Origin: Epiperipatus broadwayi
Taxonomy: Eukaryota > Onychophora > Udeonychophora > Euonychophora > Peripatidae
NCBI GenBank assembly: GCA_028023455.1
Contig: JAQFVV010012398.1
Span: 7,958,682 to 8,022,681 of the forward strand
DNA length: 64,000 bases
Direction: 5' to 3'
Position 1 is the first letter of the stretch. Each line of letters opens with the position of its first letter. A program made the translations under genes and the position numbers. The notes under the pieces are model-generated. The model made no database searches, was not told where the DNA came from, and worked only from the letters and a program-made list of their open reading frames with translations. Below, in pieces: positions 1-14,151 of the stretch.

Positions 1-2160
1 GTACTTTTATGTTGATGATTGATTTGTCTATCACATATAAATATATGGTCATTAAATAAAAATGCATTTTTTGTTTAATTGTTAAATTTGAACTATTATG
101 AGAAAGACATTATATTTGAAAATTTGATAGTGTCTCTTGAGTTTGATTTGTGTTTTGTTATTATAGTAATATATGTGGATTTAGTTTCTTCATATACAAG
201 ATTCCATATATCAATAAAATTGCATAGCAAACAAAAAAAAAAGATATTCATTAAGCCTACCATATAGTTTTAGGATTTTAATTTTTCTATATTTAAACTC
301 TTAACTAAGAATAGCTAGATATCATTATGTTTGAAAAATTTTGGTTATTAGTTAGATTATATATGGGAAATCTATTTAAAGCAGAAGCATTAAGTATGTT
401 TAAAACTTAAAATAAAGTGTTACCTAACTTGCAATTAAATACTCAAGTTATCCATATAAGACAAAATGATACTATTATTTCTCAAGATTCTTATATTTAA
501 GTACCAAGTGCTAATAAGTTTTATTAAAAATTATTGAAAACAATGGCTGGGTACCAGAGATTGATCAAATGTGTATTATTTTAACACATTATTATTGGCA
601 AAATATTGGTTGGTTTCTTTAAACTCACTATGCAACTAATCACTTATCACTTAAAGAAATTGAGGTAAGCAAAATGAAAGTAGCCATAGATAATTCAATT
701 TATCAAATCACAATTATTAACATAAGTACTGTTGTATGTTATTTTAATGACAATAATTGGTATCAAATAAATAGAAAATTATAATCAAATGACATGGTTT
801 AACAGCTTTTAGAACAATTTAAAATTATTTATTGAAAGTTGAAGATTACTATTTTATTTTATTAGTGATTAAGTTAAATTATTTAAGTGTTAAGTATTAA
901 TTTTCTAGATATATTATTGATATGTGAATGAGTTAGTTGCATGTTAAAGTTTTTAGAAATACCATTTTTGTTGTTTAGATAACTTGATCAACTGATGTGT
1001 TATGACAGAGAACTAGTAATACACAGATAGCCAGAAGTTTGAGTATTGGAGTGGCAGATATTTTTAAAATTACAGTTTATATTATATATGGTGAAACAAA
1101 ACACTGGAATTAACCCTAATATTTTCAATATACTAATAAATAAATAAACAAATAATGGCAATAGCTAACTTAGACCAATGATTCCTACATTGAGTAGCAT
1201 TTACGCCCAATATGTATATAAGACATTTATAGTTGTTATTTTATATATCTATTTATTCTATATTGAATATTTTAGAGTTAATTTCAGTGTTATTTTGTCT
1301 AATATTATATATTTAGGAGAGATTGTTTTATTATTAAATAATTATGAATATATGATTAATCAGCTGATGTAAATTATTTTTATCTTTTATTTATTTTCAA
1401 ATTTATTTTATACAAGTATAAAGACAAACCAGCTTTTGAATAGCCTCCTATAAAACAAAGACTTTCCTAATTTCTCTCTATGAAGATAATGTGGAAAATG
1501 CATTATTCACTAGGACTACTTGTTATTGAATAATGAGAGTTTTGGTTCCTCTTCCTTTATTTTACCCTTTAGGAAATAATGGCATCCTTATATACTGCTT
1601 AATAACTGGATAATAGTCTGCTGGTAACCGGAATAAAATTGGGTTATGTATATAAATTATATCCTGCACTATAAATAATAATAATCATAATCAAATGGTT
1701 TATTGGTATCAGTGAGTTTATAAGAAGTTTGAGTACTGGATATCACAGAATTGGGCAGCAATCCATGGATTTTGATTTCCAGAATGTAAACAGGCAAAAC
1801 TCTCCATATAGTAATGCCATTCAGTGCAAGCCAGAGTAATCAATGGATGCCAGAAGGCTTGTGCAAGCGTAAGAAATGGTGATCATGTGATGTTTAGTGG
1901 TGTAATATCTAATCAATCAAAGTGGAATTCTAAATAGACCTTATTATATAACAATTTATAAGTTTATGAATAATCATCTGATTATAAAGCTTAGATCTTT
2001 CATTTCTCATTATGTATGTCTTTTACATAAAATATATTTTCATCAAATGTGCTACAGACTTTGAGCATCTGATATTCATATTAGAATAATAATGAAATTT
2101 ATAATTAAATATAACATGTATTATCTGTTTATTTTAGAATTGATTGAATTCAAAATCATA
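1..2160. other. AT-rich stretch, no gene recognised
   Basis: I see no convincing coding exon here. All open frames are short, hydrophobic or Asn/Ile/Tyr-rich, as expected by chance in AT-rich DNA. A less AT-rich patch at about 1700-1880 belongs to a dispersed repeat listed separately. A short CA run lies at about 2160-2170. Confidence 0.5.
1705..1775 (+). repeat. Dispersed repeat, copy 1
   Basis: The block starting gagtttataagaagtt resembles 25231-25303. About 65 bp align with scattered substitutions, including the later ATCCAT-GATTTTGA / ATCCAT-GAGTTTGA segment. The family is not identified. It may be part of a longer old element, because the flanks (1600-1700 and 25170-25230) are also loosely similar. 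Confidence 0.4.
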
Positions 2161-2679
2161 CACACACACTATACACAATACACCATTTAATGATTACAGA
2201 AAAGTGTTTAGCAATATTATTACTAGGCAACCAGTAATTAAAATTGCTATTCCTAGGTGGAAATATATGTTCTAGCAAGCCATATTTGTTATGCTGGATT
2301 TTTGATGAAAATAATATTATAACTTTCCAAAATTAGCAATTTTAACTGCTGGTCACTTAGTAACAGCAAGGCTGAATACTTACCTCTAATTATTATATCA
2401 ATTTCCTCACACTGAAAATTTTTTATTAAGCAGTATCTCAGAGAAATATAACAGAGTATGCACATAAACATATATGAGATGTGCTTTAAATTTGTAAAGC
2501 TAAAAAAAATTGCCTAGTGCATTTTTGACTAATTAATTGTACTAATCATAGGAATGGTATTGATGAGGGAAAAAAACTGTGGAGCTTATTAAAAAGATGA
2601 AAATAAATAATTACCATATCTGAATAAAAATTTAATTGTTTAAGTTGGCCATTTTATTGAAAGAGGAATTCAGAAGTCT

Positions 2680-3520
2680 TCTTTGTTAATTTTATATTTG
2701 TCTCTGGTGATATTCTGACCTCTTCCAGCTTGCATTTGGTATCATTGCATTAAGAATAGACAACACTAGCAGATGTAGGCTCAGAAGTGTTGCCAGAGCT
2801 GGATTCATGTTCATAAGAAATTGATCTGGCATCACTTTGAGTTTTGTCTCAGTTATATATGTATTGGTGTTGTGCAATTAGGGTGGACAGATTGATATCT
2901 GATTTCACATAATATACAGCATAGCAGTTAGTGTGGGTGTATACAATTTTGTATACTATTTGTGACTTTTGGCTTAGGGTTGGAATATCTTTTCTATTAT
3001 TGTTAAGCCAGTTAACTGTGGAAAAAGTGTGAAGGCCTATTTGATGAGTTAAAAAGCAGTTTTTAGTGAAGCAATGAGTTGATCCAGGATTGTAAGGTAA
3101 TAATGTGCCAAATTTATCATTGATTTTAAGGGTGAGTATTTGAGTTTGGAATATAAATCTTTAACAGTTTGAATCAAAATTATGTCTTTATATCTGATAC
3201 TCTCATATATAGACAAAACAATACATAGGCAACTTCATAGGCTAACCTTTACACATTTTATAATATACACCTTCAAAAGAAGCTACAATGTTATCATCAA
3301 AAATTTTAAAAAACCCATAACAAATTTTATAAAGTTTTACTAACATCTTTACTTTTAAAAGCATATTTGATTATTTTTATGGAATCCATTCTATCAATAG
3401 AATCATACCTTTCTGTCACATTTAATAAAGCAATAACATCACTCACATCAATCACTATATTTTAATTCTATCTACAAAATCAAAAGATGAAGCAATAGTA
3501 TTGATTTCTTTTTGATTGAA
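2680..3520 (-). mobile_element. Penelope-like element remnant (RT part), minus copy of pair 1
   Basis: Read on the minus strand from about 3520 downward, shifting frames give fragments typical of a PLE reverse transcriptase: a DFVDRIK-like start, a DVSDVIALLNVTERYDSIDR-like palm segment and KNNQICF. The same blocks occur on the plus strand from 3780 (DFVAKI, DESAVIASLDATKMYF, FHKNNQTC). Many stops and frameshifts show it is long dead. The segment 2692-2877 keeps an open minus frame of 61 codons that I cannot assign. The family call rests on protein-level pattern recognition plus the inverted partner. Confidence 0.55.
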
Positions 3521-3539
3521 TAATATAATATGGATGATC

Positions 3540-4990
3540 AGAGAATAAAATTTATTAACAATATTTTAAAAAAGTTAAGAATAAAGCCATAAGTAATAAT
3601 GGGTACTATAAGAAATATCCTCCATGCACTATATGCCCTCATATTTTTGCAAATATAAAATTACATCAAAAAGGTAACCCTTTGTGAATTATGATTGATT
3701 TTGGTGATTCATTTATATGTCAGATTTTTAAATATATTGGTAAGCTGTTTTAAAAAAAATTAGGATTTGAGAAAATACTGTTGCTTTATCTTTTGATTTT
3801 GTAGCTAAAATTTAAAATATAGTGATTGATGAGAGTGCTGTTATTGCATCATTAGATGCGACAAAAATGTATTTCACCATTGACAGTGGATTCCATAAAA
3901 ATAATCAAACATGCACTAAAAAGTAAAGGTGTTTGTAAAAGAGTTACAAAATTTGTTATTAGTTCTATAAAAAAAAAATTATAATAACATTGTTGCTTTT
4001 TTTTGGAGGTGAAAATGTCTAAAGATTGGCCTATGGGTCTGCCTGCTGTTGCACAAGTTTGCAATTTTGTCTTATCTACATATGAATGTAATATTTTAGA
4101 TATGTGTATTTTTAAAGATACTAAAATTTTACAAAATATATGTGGATTATGGTTTTGTATGCAGACATACCAATATTATAAATTTTCTTGTAGAGGAGTT
4201 AAATAGTTTGAATGGCTTGAAATGGACTATTAAAGAAAAACAGGACAAAAGTAATAAGTATTTGGATTTATTTATCATAAGAGATAATAGTGTTAAGTTA
4301 TAAATTAATAATCAAACCACTGTTAAAAGAGAGATATATAAATTGTAAATCAAAAGCACCAATTATGCATAAGACGGGAAGTTTTAGATGCTTTTTAAAA
4401 AGTTTTATAATGAAAAATTATATTATTATCAATGTGATAAATTGAAAAATATTGAGGTATTTGCAAAATAATTGCTTGAAGTTGGTTATAAGATTGAGTA
4501 GATTAATAATATTTTATGTCAGTTTAGAAAGAGCTATAATGATTTAAAGGAATTGAAGAGTGATAATAAAAAAATGGATATCTAATCCATATGTTTCAAA
4601 TGCTCAAGTGAAATTTTTTAAGGATGTGTATGAGGATGTGTTTAATGTTTCATTTTGTGTTACACATAATGTTAATAAGTTAGGGAATAATTGTAAATGT
4701 GTTACACCTATCAAGCAAAAAAGTAATGTTATATATCAAATTTTTTGTGGATGTATGTTATCATATATAGATGAATCAAAAAGTAGTATAGAGAAAACAT
4801 TAAATGAGCAAGAATTATTAATATGAAAAGTAAAAATAATAATGATTTAATGGCTGGTTCAGTTTTCTTGGGTCATGAAAAGATATGTAAATATAAATTT
4901 AAGTTTGTTCTGGAAAGTGTTAAGATTCAAACCATAATAAAAAAAAATTAAAAAGACAATTTTAATAAATAGAGTTAAAATTGATCCTAA
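3540..4990 (+). mobile_element. Penelope-like element remnant with RT and GIY-YIG endonuclease, plus copy of pair 1
   Basis: PLEs encode a reverse transcriptase followed by a GIY-YIG endonuclease. Reading along the strand I see the thumb/finger region (KLHKKGNPLRIMIDFG near 3660-3705), the motif MGLPAVAQVCNFVLSTYE at about 4030-4085, and NKYLDLFIIRDNSVKL near 4255-4300. The block RERYINCKSKAPIMHKTG follows near 4330-4375. At 4680-4830 comes a GIY-YIG-like block: VIYQIFCGC, then YIDESKSSIEKTLNEQE. The frame breaks several times, so it is a pseudogene. It sits head to head with the minus copy ending near 3520. The 88-codon open frame at 4560-4826 is the endonuclease part, not an independent gene. 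Confidence 0.75.
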
Positions 4991-7590
4991 TTAATAGACA
5001 AGCTGCTAACATTAAACTTCAGATTTCGTGGGATTTGAGTTAATGATGTTTGCTTCCATTATGTTTTTTTAATTCAACAGCAATTAAGGAGAGTTAAAGA
5101 ATTAACTGAAAATATTTTTGCAAATTGAAACCCTGTATGTAATAGTTAATTACCATTATATTTATTATTTTTATTAGTATATAAATAATCATTTTCATTT
5201 TGAGGTATCATTTTGAGGTGGCTATTTTGAAATACAGACACTAATATATTTGTATATTTATTTCACAGAGGGCAGTTCTGAATTTCTTGACCATGTGGGG
5301 TGATTTAATATTACACATGTATATAGCTAAGAACGTTTCTGGTGCATTGGTACAGTATTATTCTATCTAACTTACAACCTGGTTTGGAATCCGGGATAAA
5401 TAAACTTTAAACAATTTTCAATAAATTTATAATTTGTTTTCCAGATAGCCAATCTATAGATTACCCTGTTCTTTACTCACTAATTGATGATAAATTGGTA
5501 TTTAGCTATTTTATTTAAAGGGTAAACCAAAGATAAAAAACTACTCTTACAGTCAATATAGAGAAATTATAAAACTTGATGAAAAATTACCTTCTCCTTC
5601 ATTGTTTCTTTATAAGGGACTACTGGAGAAAGTTTTTGGCACATAATGAAATGTTTTTAAAGATGCTTTATTATTTAATTATATATATACATTATCATAT
5701 TCATTCTTGTTTAAGCGAAAAATGCACTCAGCTACGTTTAATAAAAATAAATGCACATAATAAATCTTTTCATTAGCCAACAAGAAATGTTTCAGCCAAT
5801 TTATTATATAGATATATTAAAATAAAATTTACAAATATCAAACTTTCTACTGACATCTTTGACATTATATACTTCAGATAAATACATTAGCAATTAATTA
5901 TTAGTAATAATTTATTAAACTAAAAATTATTATATAATCCTAGCACAGAAATAAGCTTTAAACTTTAAAGATTAATATATCTTTTTTTAAATTAAATGAA
6001 AACACATGGAATAATTCCATTTCATTTCTATTTTCAATGTACAATATTATTTTAGTTAAAGTGAAAGGCTGAAACCTCGCATGTGCATTTAGAATGCTTA
6101 TATAACAGCCAATCAGACGTAATAACGACTGTATAGATATACTGTTCTTAAAACTTCCACTGCATTTTTTTATAACATATGAATAAAGATATTTTAAAAA
6201 GGAAAATGACTTTTAAGATGCATTTCCTGCTAACCCAGCATTTTTTAGTCAGCTTAGATCACATCCGCTTACACATTTCATTATATTTCACCATTTATCA
6301 ATATCGAGTCATTCCAATTTGATTTACAACAAATGCGTATATATGTGAGAATTGGAATAAATTGTATTTAAGGAATGAAAAGTAATAGAAAATTATTACA
6401 AATCATAATAATGTATTGTTAATTAATTATAATATACATTTTTGACAAAATAATTATCAGGTCATGCATAAGCATTTACAATTACCTTAGCTCATACATA
6501 CATGGTCACATACTTAAAATCGCACATATGTAATACTGCCATTGTTTAGAAAAGTATAAAGGATAATAAGAAAACTTAATAGGACATGGTAACCAAAATA
6601 AAGATAATAAAAACAGAAATGAAAAAAAATGCTTAATTGATTAAATGCTGAGTCTATTGCTCTAGATTGTATAAAGTAAAATTTGTTGAAAAAATATTTA
6701 AAAAGTTATTGAAAGAGATTATCAAAACTGCATTCCTGTGTAACAAATATAAAAATGGTATTTTTCAAAAAATCCAAAGAGTAAAATGCAAATTGAAGTA
6801 CAGATGTATACTAGAAACACAGAAAATGATAGTGGAAATGAAAGGTAATATATTTTAAGAAATATTCGACAAAATAATATATTAAAATGAGAACATATTG
6901 TTTGTTAATCATGTCTATTAAAAGGAAAACAAGATAATATGTGAAAATTATAGAACCACTTCACTAATAGCATTTAAGGCAAAGTTCTAATGAACTATAA
7001 TAAATACTTGATAAATGAACATGGTATCTTTAAAAAAATTATACAAAAAAATATTATAGTTACATTATGGCTTTCACTATATCCATATCTGTGTTTTATC
7101 GAATTTTCGATTGCTTTTTTTAATAAAGTTTTATTAAGAAGTATTTAAATTACAAAGAATAAATATTAAAATAATTTTTAACAATTATAATTCTTAAGCA
7201 ACCATGATAGTAAATATTAAAAAAACTGGCTTAAAATTAAAAGGCACATGTCAAGAAGATTCTAGGTTATCAAGTGTAAACAATAGAAGAAACAGCATTT
7301 CACGAAATGATAACCAATAACTTAAGTCACTTAGTTTATATAATAATCATTAAATTAAACATTAAAAATAAAAATATATTTGAAATATATTGCATTAACA
7401 TCGAGGTATTACCATGTCTGAATATTATATTCAGGCCATAATAACATTTCCCCCTGTGTGTGCATCAGAATATTCCTCAGATCATTGCATTTCTCTGTCA
7501 CTTCTGCCACTTATACTTTTTATAAAGTCTGAGCAATAAAACTATTTGATTTTCTTTCAGCAATAAGAAAATAAATGCAAAGGTAGAATA
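4991..7590. other. AT-rich stretch with one dispersed repeat
   Basis: No gene is recognised. The open frames at 5576-5776 and 6667-6858 resemble nothing I know and look like chance. A dispersed repeat (5840-5990) matches part of the large intron at 13675-13810. The patch at 6070-6150 is less AT-rich and may be an old element end. Confidence 0.45.
5840..5990 (+). repeat. Dispersed repeat shared with the host-gene intron
   Basis: The core TACTTCAGATAAATACATTA here and CACTTCAGATAAATATATTA at about 13690 are followed in both places by TTATTAaactA..ATTAT and a TTAATATATCT block. Similarity spans roughly 150 bp with small gaps. The type of element is not identified. Confidence 0.5.
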
Positions 7591-7599
7591 CACAAATAT

Positions 7600-8330
7600 G
7601 GTTGGGAATCAAAAAATAAGTAATTCAAAATTGATAAAATTGTACTGAATAATATATACAGCTTTATATAATATAAAATCATGTTCAATGGACTTTCTCA
7701 CAAGTAGAAAATAAAAATTAATCATGAATTAGGAAAAAATTAACAACTACAAATACTTAGAGTCAGATTATTAATACAGATGAAAAATAATGGGTGAAAT
7801 TGATTATGGAATTAAATTTAAATAAAATATTTTTGGAATAAATGACTTAATATTAAAAAAATATGCTTATGCATTTGAAAAGGTAGATGAGTTTTACCAA
7901 TTATTACTTATGGATCTGAGAATTAGACAATCAACAGAAGGCAATAGAGAAACTCCAGATCATTTAAAGAAGTAAGATATATATATATGTTGGAATAATA
8001 AAAAAAGATCAAAAGTAAAATATTTGCATGAGATAAAAAGCAGGTATTATCGATAACACTGATAATGAAAAGGCTGAAATGGAGTTACACCGAATATATT
8101 GCTAAAACAGATAATAACATATAGATAGACTAAGTCATAAACTGAACCTCAACAAATTCTAGAAGATCTAGGAAGAGACTACAAGTTAGATAAATAAATG
8201 AAAAATAAAGTTTGTTGGTATGTGAAGAAAAGAGGCTATATATCATAAAGACTGAATTAAATGTTGACTTTCATTCTTTAATAGGTTGACAATGATTGAA
8301 AGTGATGATGATGATGATGACTGGAAAATA
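7600..8330 (+). mobile_element. LINE remnant, 3' end (RTE-like)
   Basis: Fragments on the plus strand match the better-preserved LINE at 17880-19450. Both have the TTCAATGGA..TTCTCA block (7685 vs 18848), then N-YKYLES / N-YTYISY, then LLLMDLRI versus VLTYGSET at the same relative spot (7905 vs 19045). Both go on to an IDNTDNEKAEMEL / IDIIERIKRLKME block near 8050-8080. The copy ends near a short (GAT)n run at about 8304-8322, the kind of short tandem tail seen at 3' ends of RTE-type LINEs. No reading frame survives. Confidence 0.6.
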
Positions 8331-9348
8331 AAATCAATAATAATCTAGGCTTCTAAAAAGTATAAAAAGTATTCAGAATAAAATAAGTTTAAATTTAAAA
8401 AGACTTTACATTTCAAAATACTCTTAGTAGAGAACAGCTAAGTGTAAGACAAAAATCTCTACAATATCCCCCCACCAAAAAAAAAAATAAACCCTGAAGA
8501 ATGGATTAATGAGGACTCTTGCTAGTTTGCTGGGCATATGGACCAGATTTTGTAAAAACAAAGAAATCTGTTCACAAATCAGCTTAGATATTGTGTATAT
8601 GCTCATTTTTCCAAATGCACTAAACATTATAAAATGAGGTAACAAAATATTCATTGAAAAAAGATTTTGACATTGGAGAGGATGTATTTGCCAAAAAAAT
8701 TATAATTATCTAGATGCAAGAAGTTTATAATAATAAATTATACAATTTTTTATTGAGAAAAATTATATAATTAAAATGATAACTTTACCATATTTCCCAG
8801 ATGAATAATAAACAGTAATTTAAAAAAAAACCTCAAGTTTTAGTTTTATACAAAATGCAAGCATAAATTAAAAACCTCAGTAAGTAGGTAGATGGTGTTA
8901 AAGAATGGCATGAATTTCTTGAATTCAGTTACTCTTTTAGAAAAAGTCAAGAAAGCACTTTATGTCAAGAATCATTGAAACCATAGTTTTTGATAATGAA
9001 ATAATTTTAACAGAAAATATATTTTAATCAATTCATATATTTGTTTTAAATCTATTTGATTTCATTAATTTATTTGATGATATTCATAATTTACTTTTTA
9101 AAAGTAAAAATATTAAATTGTCTTAATGTTTAATTAAATTTTACTATTAATTATGAAAAACGATTTATAGATATTTGTGAAATAGTAATTAAACTCATGT
9201 AGTTAAAAATATCATAAATTGGCTCAAACTTAAAAGTCTTAGCATTTTGTCTTTAATTATAAAAAGTGTAGTCTTAGTTTTTTCATAATAAATGATAGAA
9301 TTTAAATATATTTATTTATATTCATTGTTGTTGTTTTTTATTTTGCAG
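8331..9348. other. AT-rich upstream region of the secreted-protein gene
   Basis: No gene is recognised. The 76-codon minus frame at 8424-8654 looks like chance. Any upstream 5' UTR exon and promoter of the gene starting at 9349 may lie here or further upstream, but I could not pick out a TATA/initiator pair with the right spacing. Confidence 0.4.
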
Positions 9349-9408
9349 CTAATTTTGCTAACATTATCCTCCAAGTAAAGAAAATGAAAGTTATTCTCAC
9401 AGTGATTT
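9349..9408 (+). other. Exon with 5' UTR and signal-peptide start
   Basis: A pyrimidine-rich tract and TTTTGCAG end at 9348. The 35 nt before ATG (9384) contain no other ATG. The exon encodes only eight full codons and the first base of a Cys codon before GTAAGT. The short start exon followed by a very long intron is a common layout for small secreted proteins. Confidence 0.7.
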
Positions 9409-12400
9409 GTAAGTTTTTTAAATAATTGCTAATAAATTATAAATAGTTCTTTAAATTTACTGTTGCTCACTCTTCTGTGATGTTTGAATGAGAAAGAGTT
9501 AGCATTTTAGGCATTGAGATAACAAGACCAAGCCATGGAAACAAGTGATGGTACATTCCTGTTGTTGGTTATACTATTAAATGTTCTATTAACATTAATA
9601 TATATCTATTAATATATTTATGAAGGGAGGGGGTCATATTGTAAATAGAACAAAAATTCTTTATTGCAATCATAATTTTAATATGAAAAAACCTGTAGAA
9701 AAGATTTATCTTAAATAACTATCTTTTTATTTTTTTGAATACAATTATAATTAAATTTAAAAAAATCAATTAGTTTTTAAAACATATTTGCTGCTTTCAT
9801 TAAATAGGGTGATTAATAAAGTACTTTATATATAATTAATAAATCATTATATTTATATTTAGATTCATTCTATCTTTTCACAAAGACTTTATCTTGGGTT
9901 TGGAAGTGTGATTATTCATTTGTCTCATTTGAAAACATATTTTATTGATATAAATCTTTTTTTTTCTCAGTGATGAAAGTTTATTCATCAAAAAAAAACA
10001 TGTACAAATATAGTTAAAAAGAGGTTTACAAAGAAGTGGTTATATGGTAAAATGAAATTCAGGAGCAACATGGTGAAAGGGGAATGATACATAAAAAAGG
10101 GGAAGGGATGTGGACATAAAATGTTTTACAAAATAAATATTGATTTGCATAGTGTTGGAGATTTGAAATGACACATTGAATTTTTTTATCCATAGCATTT
10201 CCAGAAATTGATCAATCTGTGGAAACTAAAAGCATTAATCCATGAAAAGATTAACCATTAAAGACAAATGAATGTTACAATTAGGAATTGTCTAGAGTTT
10301 AAATATGAATAGCATTTTAGGACTACAATATTGAGAAATCCAATTTGCAATGGATAAGTTGAGAATAAAAAACACTTGGAGATAACATTGGAAATAATAA
10401 ATTTAAATAGGGTGAATCACTTGCAATTAAAATCATTAGGCCAAACTGCATCTTACTTTGCAATAATACTTGGATAAAATAGTTTATAGCAATAATGCTA
10501 AAAAACTGATATGAATAGCATTTTTTTCTTTCTTGTGAATGAGAAAATCAATGTTGATAATGATCCTCACAGCACTCTCATCCAAGCTCTCCCCCCCCCC
10601 CAATAACCAGGATTTAGACCTCTGGGGCCCCTCCAACAACCAGACTCTCTCATTCAATCAGCAAAATTGAGTGTAATGAAAATTTTAATTAAAAGATACA
10701 ATTAGGAATTATTTGTAAAGTCTAGAAGTCAAATATCAATAGTGTTTTAGGGGTACAATATTGAGAAATCCAATTTGCAGTAGGTAAGTTGAGAAATAGG
10801 AAAACACTAGGAGATAACATAAAATATGGACTAAATCAATCTACTGGTATATCTTCACAAGACAGCAATCCTGAATACTTTGGAAAAATTTTGGAAAAAC
10901 TATGGAGAACTAGGAAAAAAAATACAAGCTTCAAAATGTCTCTGCTGAAAATCATTCTAATCTATAATAAAAATCACATGAACAGCAAAAGGCCAGCCCT
11001 ATCAATAATAACATTGGAAGTAATAAAATTAAATAAGGTGAATCACTTGCAATAAGATTCATAAGGACAAACTGCAACTTATTTTGCAATAATACATGGA
11101 TAAAATCATTCATGACGATAACGTTAAAAAATCACCATAAATAACATTATTTTTGCTATCTTGTGAATGAGAAAAACCAATGTTGGTAATGACCACCACA
11201 TCACCCTCATCCCAGCCCCCTTCCACAAAAGAACTAGAATTTAGGCCTCTGCCCCCCCCCCCCGACAACCAGACTCTCATTCATTCAACAAAATTAAGTG
11301 AAATGAAAATTTTCATTAAAAAGTAAAATCTCTGTAGAAATATTTTGTAATTTCAATGGCTGTCATATATTTATATAGCGTTTTTATAAAAGTTTAAATT
11401 GTTCTTACTTGTGATTATACTGTTGATATAGCTTATATATGAAAAGAGAGCTAAGAAACTCTCCTTTTTAATAGGGATAGTTTTAGAGAAATTTAATTCC
11501 CTAAACTAGAAAAAAGGGAATGTAATGGGGAATCAGAAACAGAGTATTCATTTATAGTTAAAAATCCACAAAGCACATGTGCATAAAAACATAGCAGCTA
11601 TATAAAATAAATATTTCATTTATATTTATATTTGTATATAGTAAAATTATAATATTACAATTCAATTTATATAAGCAAAAAAAAAAAAGAAGTGTTCAAT
11701 TAATAATATTTATACTAAGATTTTATAACTGATATATCAATAGACAATTGATTTTAAATTTATACATTGGAGAATAATAATTATTTATAACCTAATGAAA
11801 TTATTACTAAATCATCTTAATATTTCACTTAGATGATATTATCAAAATGGGCATATTCAAATAATGTCCCTCTTTTAACCAACCATTGTTGAATTATATA
11901 AAATAATAACAAAGTAATGATAACTATATAACTCTAAACTAATTTAAAATTTGCCCAGTTTCATGGTATGTCTATTTGAAATTTATTAAAAATACAAAAA
12001 TATTTTAATACTTTATAGATGTGTCCATTACATTTATATTTTTCTATATTTCCTTAGAAATGAAAGTAAATAGTTATTATCAAAAGGGTATATGTTTATA
12101 AATTATCATTTATGCTAAAGATGGTTAATTGAAATATATTTCAAATTTAGCTTAAAAATTATTTTTATTAGAATTGAATTTTTTAGTACACAAAAATCAA
12201 CAATCAAAGCCTCACTTTATTACTTTATAAATAAATTAATAATTAAAAAGTAATATTTTACATTTTTGAAAATACTTTGTGTTAATAACTTAAAATAGAA
12301 AGCTATAATCTTGCTACAATTTAGCAATAATCTTTTATTATTCTTATCAAGTACTCATTTTCATGGTTAAAGGGATCATTTTTTTGATTTTTAATTTAAA

Positions 12401-14072
12401 ATATTTGATCACTGCAATTAATAATAGAAAGGCACAAAATCTTTTAACTAATATTGAAAAACACTTTCCTACTCATAACTTGGCACACTAAAATGTCAAT
12501 AAAAATATAATCATCTTATGAATAGGTTGTGAGAAATACAAATTAACTTATTTTAATAATGACTGCAAAATCTACTTCTTTTTTTATAATTGTAATTAAT
12601 AATTTGTAAAGCAGCATACTCATTACTTAAGTAATATATATTAAGGCTATAACCTTAAGACTATGCACCTAAAATGTGACAGTAGGGACCTCTACAAATC
12701 TAAACAAAAGATCTTGTCTTTTAAAGTCATTAATCTTGTGTTTAGATTTGTAGAGATCCCTACTATCATATTTTAGGCACACAGTCTTAATATATGTTCC
12801 TTTTTTATAGCATTTTCATTCTGCAACTGTCACCTAAAGAACAGATTATTATAATTTTTTTTAGTAATGTTTTTTAAAATAAAATTTTGTAACTTACAAA
12901 TATTTGATGGCTCTTTAATAATTAATATTTATCTAATTATTATTTTATTTTTTGTTCACATTTTTTCTAACCTTTTAATTAATTAGACACATATGCAACA
13001 GAGTTTGTGAATTAACTATTTTTTAAAAAATAAGCTAATAGCTTACTCCTGATTTTGTTTTCTCTCATATTTTTTTCCCCTCTCACTTGTTATAATTAAT
13101 CATCTTATGTTGATTGTCTCATATGTAATATAGATGCAAAGAGCTGATTATCACATATAAATCACCTAATCAATAGACAAAGCTTAAATAAACCAATATC
13201 TATTGGTTTGTTTAAGCTTTGATTATTATGATGTAATTTATATATATATATATAATGGGATATTAATTTTCAGTTAATTTCTTCATTAAGTATTAACTCT
13301 TCAACAACTTGATATTTATAAATATTATATATATGTCCATGGAAAAATATAACTGAAAATAGAATGCAGTGAAGATTTATAATTAGATAGAATGTTGAAG
13401 TTTTTCAGAATTGTCAAATAAACAGTCTAAAGGACCTAGATCCTTATGTATTTTGGACTAAGGATTGATTTGTATAGTCATTGAAAAATGTTCTTTAATT
13501 TTTGTTTTTTAGAATTTTCCCCCCTCTTTTTTTGGAGTTAGAATAAACATAATTTAAAAGTGGCTCTTATGATATATACATATATTTGGGCAGATTTCTT
13601 ATTATATTTGCAGTTGTTTAAATATATTTTTATTATTAAAATTAGATTTACAACTATCATATTTTTCCATTCATACCTTTGATATCTTACACTTCAGATA
13701 AATATATTAGTGGTTATTTTTAATTATTTATTAGGCTAGAGATTATCATATCAGATCAGATATAAACTTTACACTCAATTAAAACTTAATATATCTGTTG
13801 TTTTAATTAATCACAAAAATAAATAGGGTTGTTATAAAATATCAGGCTTTTCATGTAAAGATAAAAAAAATAAACATTAACACTTGATTTTTTATTAAAA
13901 TAAAATTTTAGATTTTTATTATGCTTTTATAGAGAATGTATAAAACAATATCAATTCATTTTTTTTAGTTTCCAGTGAACCTATGAGAAATGTGTATTTT
14001 TATGTTTTAGATTAGAACAATTGCTTTACACAGAGTATAATCTTATACATTATATATATTTTAAGCATTGTG

Positions 14073-14151
<79 letters not shown>

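Noticed and set aside
10789-11055. 88-codon plus ORF in the large intron
   Set aside because: It spans the border of a duplicated repeat and a 187-bp insertion; unit A of the duplication has no matching frame.
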